Of a stretch of 40,315 nucleotides of DNA, positions 18,150-27,058 are shown piece by piece (positions within the stretch are counted from its first letter, which is position 1; every line of letters starts with the position of its first letter). Location of the stretch: positions 80,936 to 121,250 of the forward strand of contig NZ_JAKEUQ010000011.1 in NCBI RefSeq assembly GCF_022397955.1, written 5' to 3'. The notes beneath the pieces are model-generated. The model saw only the letters and a program-made list of their open reading frames with translations. It had not been told where the DNA came from and made no database searches. This stretch comes from Vibrio sp. Isolate32 (lineage in GTDB: Bacteria > Pseudomonadota > Gammaproteobacteria > Enterobacterales > Vibrionaceae). Both the position numbers and the translations under genes were made by a program.

Positions 18150-20321
18150 TTATTTTTTGTCGCTCGAATAGGCGTAGTTGTAGTAACCGTAGCCGTACGA
18201 GCTCGATGCTTTCTTCTCGATGGCGTTGAAAATAACGCCTTTCACTTCGATACCAGATTGTTCGAAACGGTTGCGAGCAACGTCAATCTCTTTAATGGTG
18301 TTTTGACCGTAGCGCGCCACCATTAGAGTGGTACCAGCGAAAGCACCAACAATGCTTGGGTCGGTTACCGCTAATACTGGCGGGGTATCGACAATCACCA
18401 AGTCATACTCTTTTGATGCCCACTCCATCAGCTCTGCAAAGCGTGGGTGCATCAGCAGCTCAGATGGGTTGGGTGGCACTTGGCCGCGAGTAATAATATC
18501 TAGGTTTTCCACTGGTGTCGTTTTCACTGATTGAGCAAACTCCTGCTTGCTGCTCAACAGATCAGAAAGGCCATTTTCCCATTTCACACCAAAGCTTTGC
18601 TGTAAGTAACCTTTACGCATATCGGCATCAATGATCAACACTTTCTGGCCTGTTTTGGCCGCCACTGCCGCAAAGTTGGTCGAGATGAAAGATTTACCAA
18701 TGCCTGGCGCAGGGCCAGAGATCATTAACACGTTATTTTTGGCTTCAAGCATCGCAAAGTGCAAGCTGGTACGAAGGCCACGCAAGGCTTCAACCGAAAG
18801 ATCGGCAGGGTTCGATTCGGCAAGCAGGGCTTGGGTACCCTTGGTTTGCTGCTTCTTCGATTTGAAGCGGTTAGCTAGCTCAATTTGCAAGTCAGATTTT
18901 GGTACCGCTGCGTAAACGGGCAGGCCAATCTGTTCAATTTGATCAGGGCTTTCCACACCGCGGTGAAACGCCGCTTTTACTAGTACAAACGCAACACTCA
19001 GCATACCACCCAGTAGCGTCGCTAATACAACAATCAGTGGCTTCTTCGGTTTCACGGCGCGAGCATACGCTTGTGCATCGTCTAAGATACGCACGTTACC
19101 GACCGTACCTGCTTTAATGATGCTTAGCTCTTGAACCTTGTTTAATAACTGAATGTAGATTTGTTGGTTTACTTCAACATCACGTGTCATACGCAGTACT
19201 TCACGTTGTGTTTTCGGCAGCTTTTGTACTTGCTTGTTTAGGCGCTCTTTCTCACCCATCAGCGTTTTACGTTTATCAAGTAGGGCTTTGTATGCTGGGT
19301 GATCTTTAGTAAAGCGCTGGCTGATTTCACTCTCTTTAAACGTCAGTTCATTCAGTTGTGCTTCAAGCTCAACCATGACCTTCAAGGTCGATTGTGCTTC
19401 CAAACCCAAGTCGATCGATTCGTTCTTCTGGCGGTAGTTGTTCAGTACGTCTTCATAGCCGGTCAGCTCAGATTTAATGCCCGGAAGGTGGCTTTCTAAG
19501 AACTGTAGGCTCTTCTCTGCTTCCGCTGAATTACGCTTCACGTTTTGTAAAAAGTAAATCTGGCTGATGTGATTAAGAATCTCCGTAATCTGCTGTTTGT
19601 TTTCACCTTCAAAGCTTAGCTTCAAAATACCGGTTTGCTTACCTTGCTCAGATAAAGACAAAGAAGCCTTCAACCATTCGATCGCTTCGAGTCGGCTGCG
19701 TTGACCAATAGAGAACTCGAAACCGTTGTGAGATTCAAAACCAGCCACAAACAGGCTGTAGTCGTCGGCCGTTGCTAACTCACCCACCTTACCTTTTAGG
19801 ATAACGCGCTCATCGTCGCGAACTAATTGGTAAGTGCCTTTTTCAGCATCAACGATTTGAATCGTGTGCGCGTAGTCACTCGCATAATTTGGCAAGGTAA
19901 AACGGCTTACCGAAATGTGGTTGATGTCGCCCGTTAAGCGTGCAAAGCCTTTGCCGACGATAGGGGCGTAAATCGGTGCCGTCACTGTGGTTAGGTTAAA
20001 TTTATCGACCGTTTCACCCAAGATCATACGAGACTTGATGATCTCAACCTCTGTCGTGGCAGAAGATTCTTGCGAGAATAGTTCGCCCATGTCGCCGACC
20101 ATAGAAGAGATTCCACCAGAGCTTTTCTCTTCAATTTGAATCAGCGCATCGGCTTTGTAAATCGGTGTTGAAAGCAAAGCAAACGCGATACCGAACACAG
20201 CAAAAGCAAATGTGGTGACCAGGATTAACCATTTAGCGTCCAACAGGATACCTAGCAGTTTCCCTAAATCTATCTCATCAGAGTTATCTGTGTGTGATTG
20301 CTGAGAAGGTTGTGTTGTCAT
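18150..20321 (-). CDS. wzc: Polysaccharide co-polymerase and BY-kinase
   Basis: 723 residues. A Wzz domain is bounded by membrane helices at about 31-50 and 428-450, with a long periplasmic coiled-coil region between (about 260-400). The cytoplasmic kinase follows: Walker A SGPAPGIGKSF (535-545), Walker A' VLIIDADMR (561-569), Walker B LVIVDTPP (641-648), and a C-terminal tyrosine cluster SYGYGYYNYAYSS for autophosphorylation. It controls chain length and opening of the Wza channel, with Wzb removing the phosphates. It ends the gfc-wza-wzb-wzc cluster and corresponds to Etk of group 4 capsules. The leader of 135 bases after wzb holds no gene. Confidence 0.95.
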   Translation of the reverse strand: MTTQPSQQSHTDNSDEIDLGKLLGILLDAKWLILVTTFAFAVFGIAFALLSTPIYKADALIQIEEKSSGGISSMVGDMGELFSQESSATTEVEIIKSRMILGETVDKFNLTTVTAPIYAPIVGKGFARLTGDINHISVSRFTLPNYASDYAHTIQIVDAEKGTYQLVRDDERVILKGKVGELATADDYSLFVAGFESHNGFEFSIGQRSRLEAIEWLKASLSLSEQGKQTGILKLSFEGENKQQITEILNHISQIYFLQNVKRNSAEAEKSLQFLESHLPGIKSELTGYEDVLNNYRQKNESIDLGLEAQSTLKVMVELEAQLNELTFKESEISQRFTKDHPAYKALLDKRKTLMGEKERLNKQVQKLPKTQREVLRMTRDVEVNQQIYIQLLNKVQELSIIKAGTVGNVRILDDAQAYARAVKPKKPLIVVLATLLGGMLSVAFVLVKAAFHRGVESPDQIEQIGLPVYAAVPKSDLQIELANRFKSKKQQTKGTQALLAESNPADLSVEALRGLRTSLHFAMLEAKNNVLMISGPAPGIGKSFISTNFAAVAAKTGQKVLIIDADMRKGYLQQSFGVKWENGLSDLLSSKQEFAQSVKTTPVENLDIITRGQVPPNPSELLMHPRFAELMEWASKEYDLVIVDTPPVLAVTDPSIVGAFAGTTLMVARYGQNTIKEIDVARNRFEQSGIEVKGVIFNAIEKKASSSYGYGYYNYAYSSDKK

Positions 20322-20456
20322 CAGATTGCTACTTCCTAAACTAATATTTTGAAGATAAGTGACGTACGGCTTACGTACCCTTACCTCTTATGTGATTCTA
20401 TTGGTCACGATTCAAGCTTAACTGCTAAAGTCATCTAGATTAAATGACAGCATCCA

Positions 20457-20897
20457 TTACAGTTTTTTCGCCCAAGCTTGCGCGGCTTCATCAATCAGCT
20501 TATAAGCGTGTTCAAACGCTTCTCGGCTTTGACGGTACGGATCAGGAATGTCTTTTTGGCCAATCCACTGACCAAACAACATGGTTTTACCACGTGCTTC
20601 CGGTGATATTTGAGTGAGCGCTTCTGAATGGCCCTTCTCCATCACCAAGATCAAGTCATATTGAGCGCAAAGCTGAGGCGTTACTTGCTGTGCTTGGTGG
20701 TTTTCTACATCTACACCATTTTCAGAGGCAATCAAAATCGCCGTTTCATCTGCTGGCTTGCCGATTAAACGGCTTTTTTCGGCGGCAATGCCCGCAGAAG
20801 CCACTTCTTTGTTGGGAAGCAATTTTTGAAGAACACGTTCTCCCGTCGGGGAACGGCAAATATTACCCACGCAGACCACTAAAATTTTGTTAAACAT
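20457..20897 (-). CDS. wzb: Low-molecular-weight protein tyrosine phosphatase
   Basis: 146 residues, typical length. The P-loop C9-VGNIC-R15 (CX5R) sits at the N-terminus in VVCVGNICRSPTGE, and the general acid Asp119 lies in IPDPYR. It dephosphorylates the tyrosine tail of Wzc in the cytoplasm, allowing the assembly cycle of the export complex. It is the counterpart of Etp in group 4 capsule operons. A strong terminator hairpin lies between wza and this gene, so its level may be set by readthrough. Confidence 0.95.
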   Translation of the reverse strand: MFNKILVVCVGNICRSPTGERVLQKLLPNKEVASAGIAAEKSRLIGKPADETAILIASENGVDVENHQAQQVTPQLCAQYDLILVMEKGHSEALTQISPEARGKTMLFGQWIGQKDIPDPYRQSREAFEHAYKLIDEAAQAWAKKL

Positions 20898-20947
20898 ACG
20901 TTGCTTTCAACCATAATGAACTGATGAATATCATTAACTTATACACA

Positions 20948-20983
20948 TGAAAAATCAGGTCGCACTCGACATGCGACCTGATT
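20948..20983 (-). terminator. Intrinsic terminator or attenuator between wza and wzb
   Basis: TGCGACCTGATT (20972-20983) and AATCAGGTCGCA (20953-20964) form a perfect 12-base-pair stem with a 7-base loop. On the minus strand it is followed by TTTTTC. It lies 16 bases after the wza stop, so it should reduce transcription into wzb-wzc unless an antiterminator such as RfaH is loaded. Confidence 0.75.
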
Positions 20984-20999
20984 ACGAATTTACCTTAGC

Positions 21000-22136
21000 C
21001 TATGGCCAATTACGTACACGTAGTGCACCTTCAGTCAAGTTATTGAACCCGTTGATGGTAGGCATTAATTGACCAATCACACGGTTCCAACGGCTGATCG
21101 GTGCTGCCGTGACGTAAACAATGTCGTAAGGTTTTAAATCAAACTCGGTACCAATCACTAAGGCTGATGCATCTTCCATATTCAGTTGATAAATATCCGC
21201 CATGCGTTCTGATTTATCATTGGAAGTACGGATGACAAACACACCCGTTGCGTCTGCAGTCAGCTCATTAATGCCACCAACATTGCTTAGCGCTTCGGTT
21301 AGGCTCATGCCTACGCGGTCAATTTTGAGTAGTTTAGGCTCTTTCACCTCACCCATCACGAAGACTTTTTGATTGTCATTACGCGGCACGTGAACAATAT
21401 CACCCGCTTGCAGTAAGCGGTTTTGCATTAAGTCGCCGCGCTGCATTAAGCCATAAAGCGATAGGTTTTCTTCTGTACCATTGCGGGTTAATGAGACATT
21501 ACGCCAATCCGCATCTTCTGAAAGACCACCTGAACGGTTCACGGCATCCAATAAGGTTAAAGGAATATTGGTGATTGGCTGTTGGCCCGGTTTAGACACT
21601 TCGCCAGTAATGTAAGTTTTTTTAGAACGAAACGCCGCTACGTTCACATCTACTTGCGGGCTTTCGATGTACTTAGCTAAGCGGTTTGCAATGTCAGTTC
21701 GAATTTCACGAACGGTTTTACCTGCCACTTCAACAGTACCAATGTACGGGTAGAAAATGGTGCCGTCAGCATGGACCCAGTTACCCGCTTCTGCGCTGCT
21801 ACGGTAAGAACCGGCAGGTATGGTCAATTCAGGGTGATCCCAAATAGTGATGTTTAGGATATCGCCCACACCGACTTTATATTCATACTTTGCGATGTCT
21901 ACGTCGAGTTCAGGGTTAGCTTGTGACACCGACAATTCGCCCGTTTGATAAGTCGATACTGACTGTGCGGTGAGTGGGTAAACGTTCACCACTTCAGAAA
22001 TATCAGACTCTTGCTGATCTTCTGAAGTCTGGATCACATTCTTGCCACCAGTAGATAGGTGACTACCTGGGGTCGTACACCCTAAAAGCATTACAGGAAG
22101 GAGCGCCAAAAGGAGCCGATTTTTATTAATCTTCAT
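21000..22136 (-). CDS. wza: Outer-membrane polysaccharide export lipoprotein
   Basis: 378 residues from the ATG at 22136 (MKINKN). A TTG three codons earlier is possible but lacks a better ribosome binding site. A lipoprotein signal with lipobox MLLGC puts the lipidated Cys near residue 20. The Poly_export domain begins around YKVGVGDILNITIWDHPELT, followed by SLBB-type repeats (KTYITGEVSKPGQQPI; KVFVMGEVKEPKLL). The C-terminus WNRVIGQLMPTINGFNN resembles the octameric Wza helix region. It forms the outer-membrane channel for the polymer. The 495 bases upstream hold no gene, but carry an ops-like site and a palindromic repeat. Confidence 0.95.
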   Translation of the reverse strand: MKINKNRLLLALLPVMLLGCTTPGSHLSTGGKNVIQTSEDQQESDISEVVNVYPLTAQSVSTYQTGELSVSQANPELDVDIAKYEYKVGVGDILNITIWDHPELTIPAGSYRSSAEAGNWVHADGTIFYPYIGTVEVAGKTVREIRTDIANRLAKYIESPQVDVNVAAFRSKKTYITGEVSKPGQQPITNIPLTLLDAVNRSGGLSEDADWRNVSLTRNGTEENLSLYGLMQRGDLMQNRLLQAGDIVHVPRNDNQKVFVMGEVKEPKLLKIDRVGMSLTEALSNVGGINELTADATGVFVIRTSNDKSERMADIYQLNMEDASALVIGTEFDLKPYDIVYVTAAPISRWNRVIGQLMPTINGFNNLTEGALRVRNWP

Positions 22137-22290
22137 GTTGACCAAGTTCTAGAAACGGAATGTGTTGTGATGCCCCAAAGGACATCCAAGGAAATTAAAC
22201 GACTCATTTTAACAGCTCCGCAGTGTTGAATAGAGTTAAGAGCAACGGTTACTGTGAACCTGTTCCCATTTAGCATTAAAAGGAGACAAG

Positions 22291-22302
22291 ACACGACCGC
22301 CC
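22291..22302 (-). promoter_or_regulatory. Degenerate ops-like site upstream of wza
   Basis: The minus strand reads GGGCGGTCGTGT, matching the ops core GGCGGTAGCGT at 9 of 11 positions. It is preceded by a segment resembling JUMPStart (GGCACTGTGGTGCCGCGC). It lies about 155 bases before wza. A second RfaH-responsive transcript for wza-wzb-wzc is possible, but two core bases differ, so binding is uncertain. Confidence 0.4.
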
Positions 22303-22472
22303 TCGCTCATGCGCGGCACCACAGTGCCTAGTGAATATGCACCTATCAGTGTGGATGCTGACTAGGAGATTCTTACCTAAAACGTAGCAAAACCGTGCGT
22401 CTTCGTACAGTTTATTTAATCCGTATGCATTATCCACAAGATTGTATTTATTATCAACCTAGTTGAATGGTT

Positions 22473-22612
22473 AAAGAGCAGATAAGAGCAGTATCGAGAT
22501 ACGAGTAAACGAGATGCAAAAGGCATAAAAGCAAGATACGGGATATGCTCTTTCACTGCTCTTCGTATCTCGCATCCCGAGCCCCGTATCTATCCTTTCT
22601 CGCTACTCATTA
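22473..22612. repeat. Intergenic palindromic repeat, copy B
   Basis: Several overlapping units of the GAGCAG-n-CGAGATACGA type (GAGCAGTATCGAGATACGAG at 22485-22504) are followed by inverse-complement units (CTCTTCGTATCTCGCATCCC). The whole can fold as a long imperfect stem. It lies directly downstream of gfcD and upstream of wza and has no coding potential. Confidence 0.6.
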
Positions 22613-22631
22613 CTCGAATCTGCCTTTCATT

Positions 22632-24944
22632 CTACTTAACGCTACTTGGTCTTTGGAACCAAGGTGAGCGAGCATCAGTTTGATCGAACAAGTTGTATTG
22701 TTTATTCAGTACTTGTCCACCATCACGCGTGATCGGTAACCAGGTGAAGCCAGCGCGGCTTGAGCTTGGTTTCACAGTGACTAAATCAAACGGAATCGAT
22801 ACGTAGAAGCCTTTGGTGTAGCTGCCTTCGCCGTATTCTTCGGTTGTCATATCGGTTAGGCTGACAAACGCACCGGCAATCACACCGCTCTTGAACTGCT
22901 TAGAGAAATCGATACGAGTACCAATATCACCCGCAAGGAATTTACCGACGCCGACTTTCAGTAAGGTATCGCTCAAGAAATCCCATTGTGGGGTGTAGTA
23001 ACCCGTAATAAAGCCCGTCGTGCCTTTATCGATCACTTTGTACGTTCGGCTGCTGTTATCAGGGTTTACCTGGATCTCTTGATCAAACGTACCAAACCAG
23101 CTTTCAGGGTCTCGTTGGCTGATTGCGGTCATGTCTGCGCCAATGGCCCAGTTTTGGTTGAATGGACGATAAAGAATTTCGCCCCCCACACCCGCGAACA
23201 TACTCTCTAGGTAACCACCGTAAGCTTGGGTATAGACACCGCTGCCATAGTCTTCAAACCAAGTCAGTTGTAAACGGTCTAAACGAACCGGATCGTCCAC
23301 GTAAGAACGGAACAAGGTTCTTACTCTTGGCGTTTGGTCAGTGCCGTCGGATGGGACGGTATAGTTAAACTTGTCGTAGTTATCGACTAAGTTGACGTAA
23401 AGAGAGCCCGACAGTTCGACATTGTTGAACGCCCAAAATGAAGCATTGGTGTATAAGCCCAAGCTGTATAAGTAAAAGTTTTCAGCTGAGCCGAACGATT
23501 GGGCGAGGTTGGGTGCAATCGACACATCGAATCGTTCACGCCCATCGTGATAAATAACGGATTGCTTGCGCTCTAGTTCATGAGTGTTTGTTGCATCACT
23601 GGTTTGAGCGTTAAGGTAAGCATTGTTCGCCGCCGCTTTGAACGCTTGGGCATCTACCGTTGTCTCGGTGAGTTCCATCGACTTATCGTTTTCGATGATT
23701 TTGTAGGTATTAATGTAACTCGGTACCGCATTCGCGATCACGGTCGCACCGCGTTCAAGGGCGATATCTCGGTCTCGGTATTTAACCTGAGTGCCCTTTA
23801 CTACAATACTGTTATCGTCGACTAAGATTTGCGCTTGTTCATAGCCTGCGACGGTTTCAAGTTCTTTCGCGAGGGCCGCCATATCAATATCATCAACCGT
23901 TTCAACGCCACTCGGGCGCAACTCTGCAGTTTCGGTATCTCGCCACATGGCATATATTTCATTGAAATTGGTAGAGAGATCGAAACCAAGGGTTAAGGTG
24001 TCACCTCGCTCATAGCTCACTTTCGCTGAGCCCCAATCCGTGAAACGGTACACAGCGCCCACGTTCCATGGCGTATGTTGTGTCATCTCGACACCACCAC
24101 GTACTACTGGAAAATCTTGAGAATAATCATTGCCATCGTATTCAAGCTTTAAGGTTAGCGGCTTATAAGGAGTTTGGTATTCAAAGCCACCATAAATGGC
24201 TGCATCGCCTTTAAACCAGCGTCCAAAATCGACACTGCCACCATTGCCTTTAAAATCAGACGGGCGTTCACAATACTTGTCACTGGCTTTACACATTGGG
24301 TTGGTGAAGTTACCACTGGTGCCCATGTATCCCCAAGCCATGCCCAAGGTGAAATCCACAGGGCCAAAACGTTTGGTGGCCGCGACAAATTCGCCATCGA
24401 ACAAGCCAGTACCGCCAAAGTCACGTACACCGACCGACACTTCCGGTAAATAATACCCTTCTTCGATTAAGCGCAATTTAAGGTCGATGCCTTTATCGGT
24501 GTATTTAGTACAGCCACTGAATGAGTTTTGAGAGCAATCTTGGTCTGCACTTCCGCTATATAGCAGATCTTGGACTTGTGTATAACGAATGGTGGTTTCC
24601 AGCCAAGGCATCACCTGTAAGCTCACGTTATAAAAGTAGTATTCGTTGTTAAACGAAGCACTCACGTTGAACTCACCTTCTGGTGCCATTCGGCCTGTCG
24701 GCATTTGCATTAAACCAACACCACCAAAGTTCATTTGCGATGTTCTGTATTCTGTGTCGTCGAACGATGATTTTTCTGCTCGAATCGAAGAGGAATCAAT
24801 GGTTGTTTCTGTTCGACCTGCTTCTACAAAAGCCGTATCTGCATATACCGTCTGCGCAAATACCGAGCCACTGTGAGTCATTAACAAGGCACAAGTTACT
24901 GATGTGCACACTGCCGATAGAGGGAATGAATTCTGTTTCAGCAT
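22632..24944 (-). CDS. gfcD: YjbH/GfcD-family outer-membrane beta-barrel protein
   Basis: 770 residues. The signal peptide ends near SGSVFAQ (about residue 31). An early conserved motif is GGVGLMQMPTGRMAPEGEF (about 73-91), then many amphipathic strands with aromatic ends, as in the YjbH family. The C-terminal block FVSLTDMTTEEYGEGSYTKG and KGFYVSIPFDL fits the second barrel. YjbH/GfcD is believed to be a large outer-membrane porin-like protein for exopolysaccharide secretion in group 4 capsule and Yjb loci. It starts in a TAATG overlap with gfcC. Length is near the family's usual 700-800. Confidence 0.88.
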   Translation of the reverse strand: MLKQNSFPLSAVCTSVTCALLMTHSGSVFAQTVYADTAFVEAGRTETTIDSSSIRAEKSSFDDTEYRTSQMNFGGVGLMQMPTGRMAPEGEFNVSASFNNEYYFYNVSLQVMPWLETTIRYTQVQDLLYSGSADQDCSQNSFSGCTKYTDKGIDLKLRLIEEGYYLPEVSVGVRDFGGTGLFDGEFVAATKRFGPVDFTLGMAWGYMGTSGNFTNPMCKASDKYCERPSDFKGNGGSVDFGRWFKGDAAIYGGFEYQTPYKPLTLKLEYDGNDYSQDFPVVRGGVEMTQHTPWNVGAVYRFTDWGSAKVSYERGDTLTLGFDLSTNFNEIYAMWRDTETAELRPSGVETVDDIDMAALAKELETVAGYEQAQILVDDNSIVVKGTQVKYRDRDIALERGATVIANAVPSYINTYKIIENDKSMELTETTVDAQAFKAAANNAYLNAQTSDATNTHELERKQSVIYHDGRERFDVSIAPNLAQSFGSAENFYLYSLGLYTNASFWAFNNVELSGSLYVNLVDNYDKFNYTVPSDGTDQTPRVRTLFRSYVDDPVRLDRLQLTWFEDYGSGVYTQAYGGYLESMFAGVGGEILYRPFNQNWAIGADMTAISQRDPESWFGTFDQEIQVNPDNSSRTYKVIDKGTTGFITGYYTPQWDFLSDTLLKVGVGKFLAGDIGTRIDFSKQFKSGVIAGAFVSLTDMTTEEYGEGSYTKGFYVSIPFDLVTVKPSSSRAGFTWLPITRDGGQVLNKQYNLFDQTDARSPWFQRPSSVK

Positions 24945-25924
24945 TACAGGCCAACCTTATGACGTAGTAAATCGACAATATTCTGGTTCAACGTTGAGTA
25001 TTCCGACGGCAAAGCGTAAAACGCCATAAAGACGGTGGCACCTGGCGCTAAATAAACCGGCTGTTCGTTCCAGTATGAGTATGGGATGGTTTGCACCACA
25101 CCATCTGGCTGAATCACATATGCCACACTTTTATCTGCGGACTCACCAATAAAGCCTTTCGGTAATGCATCGAGATAATCATTCAACGTTCCATGCTCAA
25201 TCAGTTTCATTATTATCGACTCTTTCATTACCCCCATCAACTGAATGGATGTTGGTCGTTGTGGTAAGTACAGAGAGAAACCTTGCGTTTGAGCTTGAGT
25301 TGCCGATGTGTTTTCTATGGAAGTCGGCTGTTTATTGATAGGAGAACTTGAAACAAGCAGTGGATTCTTATCCGATTGCGAGATAACGGCATTGCGGTCT
25401 AAGTCAATAAACACCCGATTGAGGTATTGGAAAGCAGCTAATTGTTGCTTTACTAATTTTGCTTCTGGTTCTTCTAGCACCAAGGCATCTAATTGGCTAA
25501 ATACGTCGCGCTTTTTTGTTTCGATAGCTTGAGTATTGGTTTTATCAAACAGTTGAGCCGAAAGGGGGAAGTAACCAATATCGCTATTATCGTTCACATT
25601 AGAGCTAGCATTCGTGTTAAAGCTAGAATTTGCATCGTCTAACACACGAAGCAGTCGAACACTAGTTTGATACTCAAGCGTCACACCTTGAAGAGGAAGC
25701 TCAACCGTTGTCTTAATCGAAGAAGCGCTGCCAAGTTTATCAACAAAAGCAGGCGTGTTCAGATTAGATGCTGCAGAAGCGTAACTAAAAGTGCACAGAG
25801 AGAACATCGCGCTTATGATTAACAGCGATTTCATCGGTAACTTGGCTCTCATCGTTAACTTAGCTCTCAAAACAGGCAACCAACTCCCCGTCATTTTTGA
25901 AGCGTGATTCATATAATTCATCAT
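24944..25924 (-). CDS. gfcC: GfcC/YjbG-family periplasmic capsule protein
   Basis: 326 residues as read from 25924. A classic signal peptide starts only at Met31 (25834: MKSLLIISAMFSLCTFSYASA), so the true start may be there, giving 296 residues. The mature protein has the GfcC/YjbG features: SLYLPQRPTSIQLMGVM (a SLBB-like beta-grasp pattern), YLDALPKGF, YVIQPDGVVQTIPYSYWN and a C-terminal amphipathic helix following GATVFMAFYALPSEY. GfcC is a periplasmic partner in group 4 capsule assembly and is thought to work with GfcB and GfcD. The stop overlaps the gfcD start. Confidence 0.85.
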   Translation of the reverse strand: MMNYMNHASKMTGSWLPVLRAKLTMRAKLPMKSLLIISAMFSLCTFSYASAASNLNTPAFVDKLGSASSIKTTVELPLQGVTLEYQTSVRLLRVLDDANSSFNTNASSNVNDNSDIGYFPLSAQLFDKTNTQAIETKKRDVFSQLDALVLEEPEAKLVKQQLAAFQYLNRVFIDLDRNAVISQSDKNPLLVSSSPINKQPTSIENTSATQAQTQGFSLYLPQRPTSIQLMGVMKESIIMKLIEHGTLNDYLDALPKGFIGESADKSVAYVIQPDGVVQTIPYSYWNEQPVYLAPGATVFMAFYALPSEYSTLNQNIVDLLRHKVGL

Positions 25925-25963
25925 TTTCGTTCATTACCCTGGTTCGTTACTTACTTTGATCCG

Positions 25964-26668
25964 TTACTTACTTTGATAATGCTTAAGGACGGTTAACTCA
26001 AGCCTTGTCATATCAGGGCCTAAATACTGTATGGTTTTGACCACTTTACCTTTACTGTCGACCCAATACTCGTTGGTTATGTCTTGCTCTAACATTGGGA
26101 AGTTCACTTTTTCTTGGAATTTCTTAGTGTCGATAGAGGCTAACGGTGTTTCTACCGTTTCATTCCCTGCATACGTGCGGGTGATATTGGCTTTGTAGCC
26201 GAATCGATAATTAGGTTGCCAATCGTAAACCGCTTGCCACTTTTGGGCACCAGGGTTGGCAGACACATCAAACGCAGAAGAAGAATCTGGTGACGAGCTG
26301 TTTGCAGACGAGAACGTATTTAACGGTTGGAATGCTAAGCCAGAAAGGTTTTCGTAAGGAAGCAATAAGGTTTGTACGATACGCCCATTTTCAGTGACGA
26401 TCATCGCTTTATCAGAAGACATCCACTTTAATTGCTCTGCCCCCGTTTGCGGGTTTTCATCGACGTACGCCAATACCATGAAGATTTTGCCTTGGTCATT
26501 CACTTCTGCATAAATGCTCGAATAAGGTAAAGTTTGAATGTACTCCTTCGACAGCTCAACATCAGAGCTTCCAAAAAAGGCTTCATCAAAAGTAGAATTA
26601 ACGTCTTGAAACTGCTGAGAGCAACCAGCAAGGACAAGACCAAAAGATATGATTAGAGGTTTAAGCAT
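25964..26668 (-). CDS. gfcB: GfcB/YjbF-family lipoprotein
   Basis: 234 residues with a short lipoprotein signal (MLKPLIISFGLVLAGC; lipidated Cys at 16). The rest is a single globular domain with the YjbF/GfcB pattern: YIQTLPYSSIYAEVNDQGKIFMVLAY near 43-68, WMSSDKAMIVTENGRIVQT near 82-100, WQAVYDWQPNYRFGYKANI and YWVDSKGKVVKTIQYLGPDM. Asp-2 signals for inner-membrane retention are absent (Cys-Ser-Gln), so outer-membrane anchoring is expected. It is separated from gfcA by a terminator hairpin and from gfcC by 39 bases. Confidence 0.87.
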   Translation of the reverse strand: MLKPLIISFGLVLAGCSQQFQDVNSTFDEAFFGSSDVELSKEYIQTLPYSSIYAEVNDQGKIFMVLAYVDENPQTGAEQLKWMSSDKAMIVTENGRIVQTLLLPYENLSGLAFQPLNTFSSANSSSPDSSSAFDVSANPGAQKWQAVYDWQPNYRFGYKANITRTYAGNETVETPLASIDTKKFQEKVNFPMLEQDITNEYWVDSKGKVVKTIQYLGPDMTRLELTVLKHYQSK

Positions 26669-26734
26669 GATGAGTTCTGCTTCCTAGCAATCTGGTTACT
26701 GCTGTCCAAATATGGAAATTAATCAATTAGATAT

Positions 26735-26771
26735 AAAAAAACCACTTTATGCTTACACATAAAATGGTTTT
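26735..26771 (-). terminator. Intrinsic terminator or attenuator between gfcA and gfcB
   Basis: On the minus strand AAAACCATTTTATG (26758-26771) pairs with CATAAAGTGGTTTT (26738-26751) with one mismatch and a 6-base loop, followed by a T-rich tract. It lies 17 bases after the gfcA stop. It would make gfcA the most abundant message and gfcBCD readthrough-dependent. Confidence 0.75.
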
Positions 26772-26788
26772 AAACGCCTACTCAACAA

Positions 26789-27028
26789 TTATCGAGTCGT
26801 TGTTGTCGTGGTCGCACCACTGTCGTTAGAAGCAACGGCTACTGCTGCTGCTACCGCTACTGCTGCTGTCGCTACTGCTGCTGTTGTTGCTGTGCCTGCT
26901 GCTGCTGCAGATGCACCAGTACCTGCTGCTGTACCAGTACCTGAACCAGCTGCTGCTGTTTCTTCAGCCGCAAATGCCGCGCCAGAAAAACTAACTACCA
27001 ATGCCGCTATTAGAGCTATCTTTTTCAT
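26789..27028 (-). CDS. gfcA: GfcA/YjbE-like small secreted Ala/Thr-rich protein
   Basis: 79 residues from the ATG at 27028, which has GGA seven bases upstream; an ATG four codons earlier is less well placed. The signal peptide MKKIALIAALVVSFSGAAFA is cleaved at about 20. The mature part is low complexity (Ala, Gly, Thr and Val only, mainly), ending SNDSGATTTTTTR. E. coli GfcA/YjbE has the same plan, with a Ser/Ala/Gly/Val-rich body and a Thr-rich tail. Its function is not known; it is the first gene of group 4 capsule operons. Codons alternate so that the DNA is a near-repeat of GCTGCTGTC-type triplets, prone to slippage. Confidence 0.8.
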   Translation of the reverse strand: MKKIALIAALVVSFSGAAFAAEETAAAGSGTGTAAGTGASAAAAGTATTAAVATAAVAVAAAVAVASNDSGATTTTTTR

Positions 27029-27042
27029 AATGATTTCCATTA

Positions 27043-27058
27043 ATATAAACGTTTATAT
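27043..27058. promoter_or_regulatory. 16-base palindrome before gfcA
   Basis: ATATAAACGTTTATAT is a perfect palindrome lying 15 bases before the gfcA start and in its untranslated leader. It could be an operator or an mRNA hairpin limiting ribosome access. No regulator is assigned. Confidence 0.4.

Noticed and set aside
22473..22612. CRISPR-like array
   Set aside because: The repeated units are irregular and inverted, with no constant spacers and no cas genes in the window.
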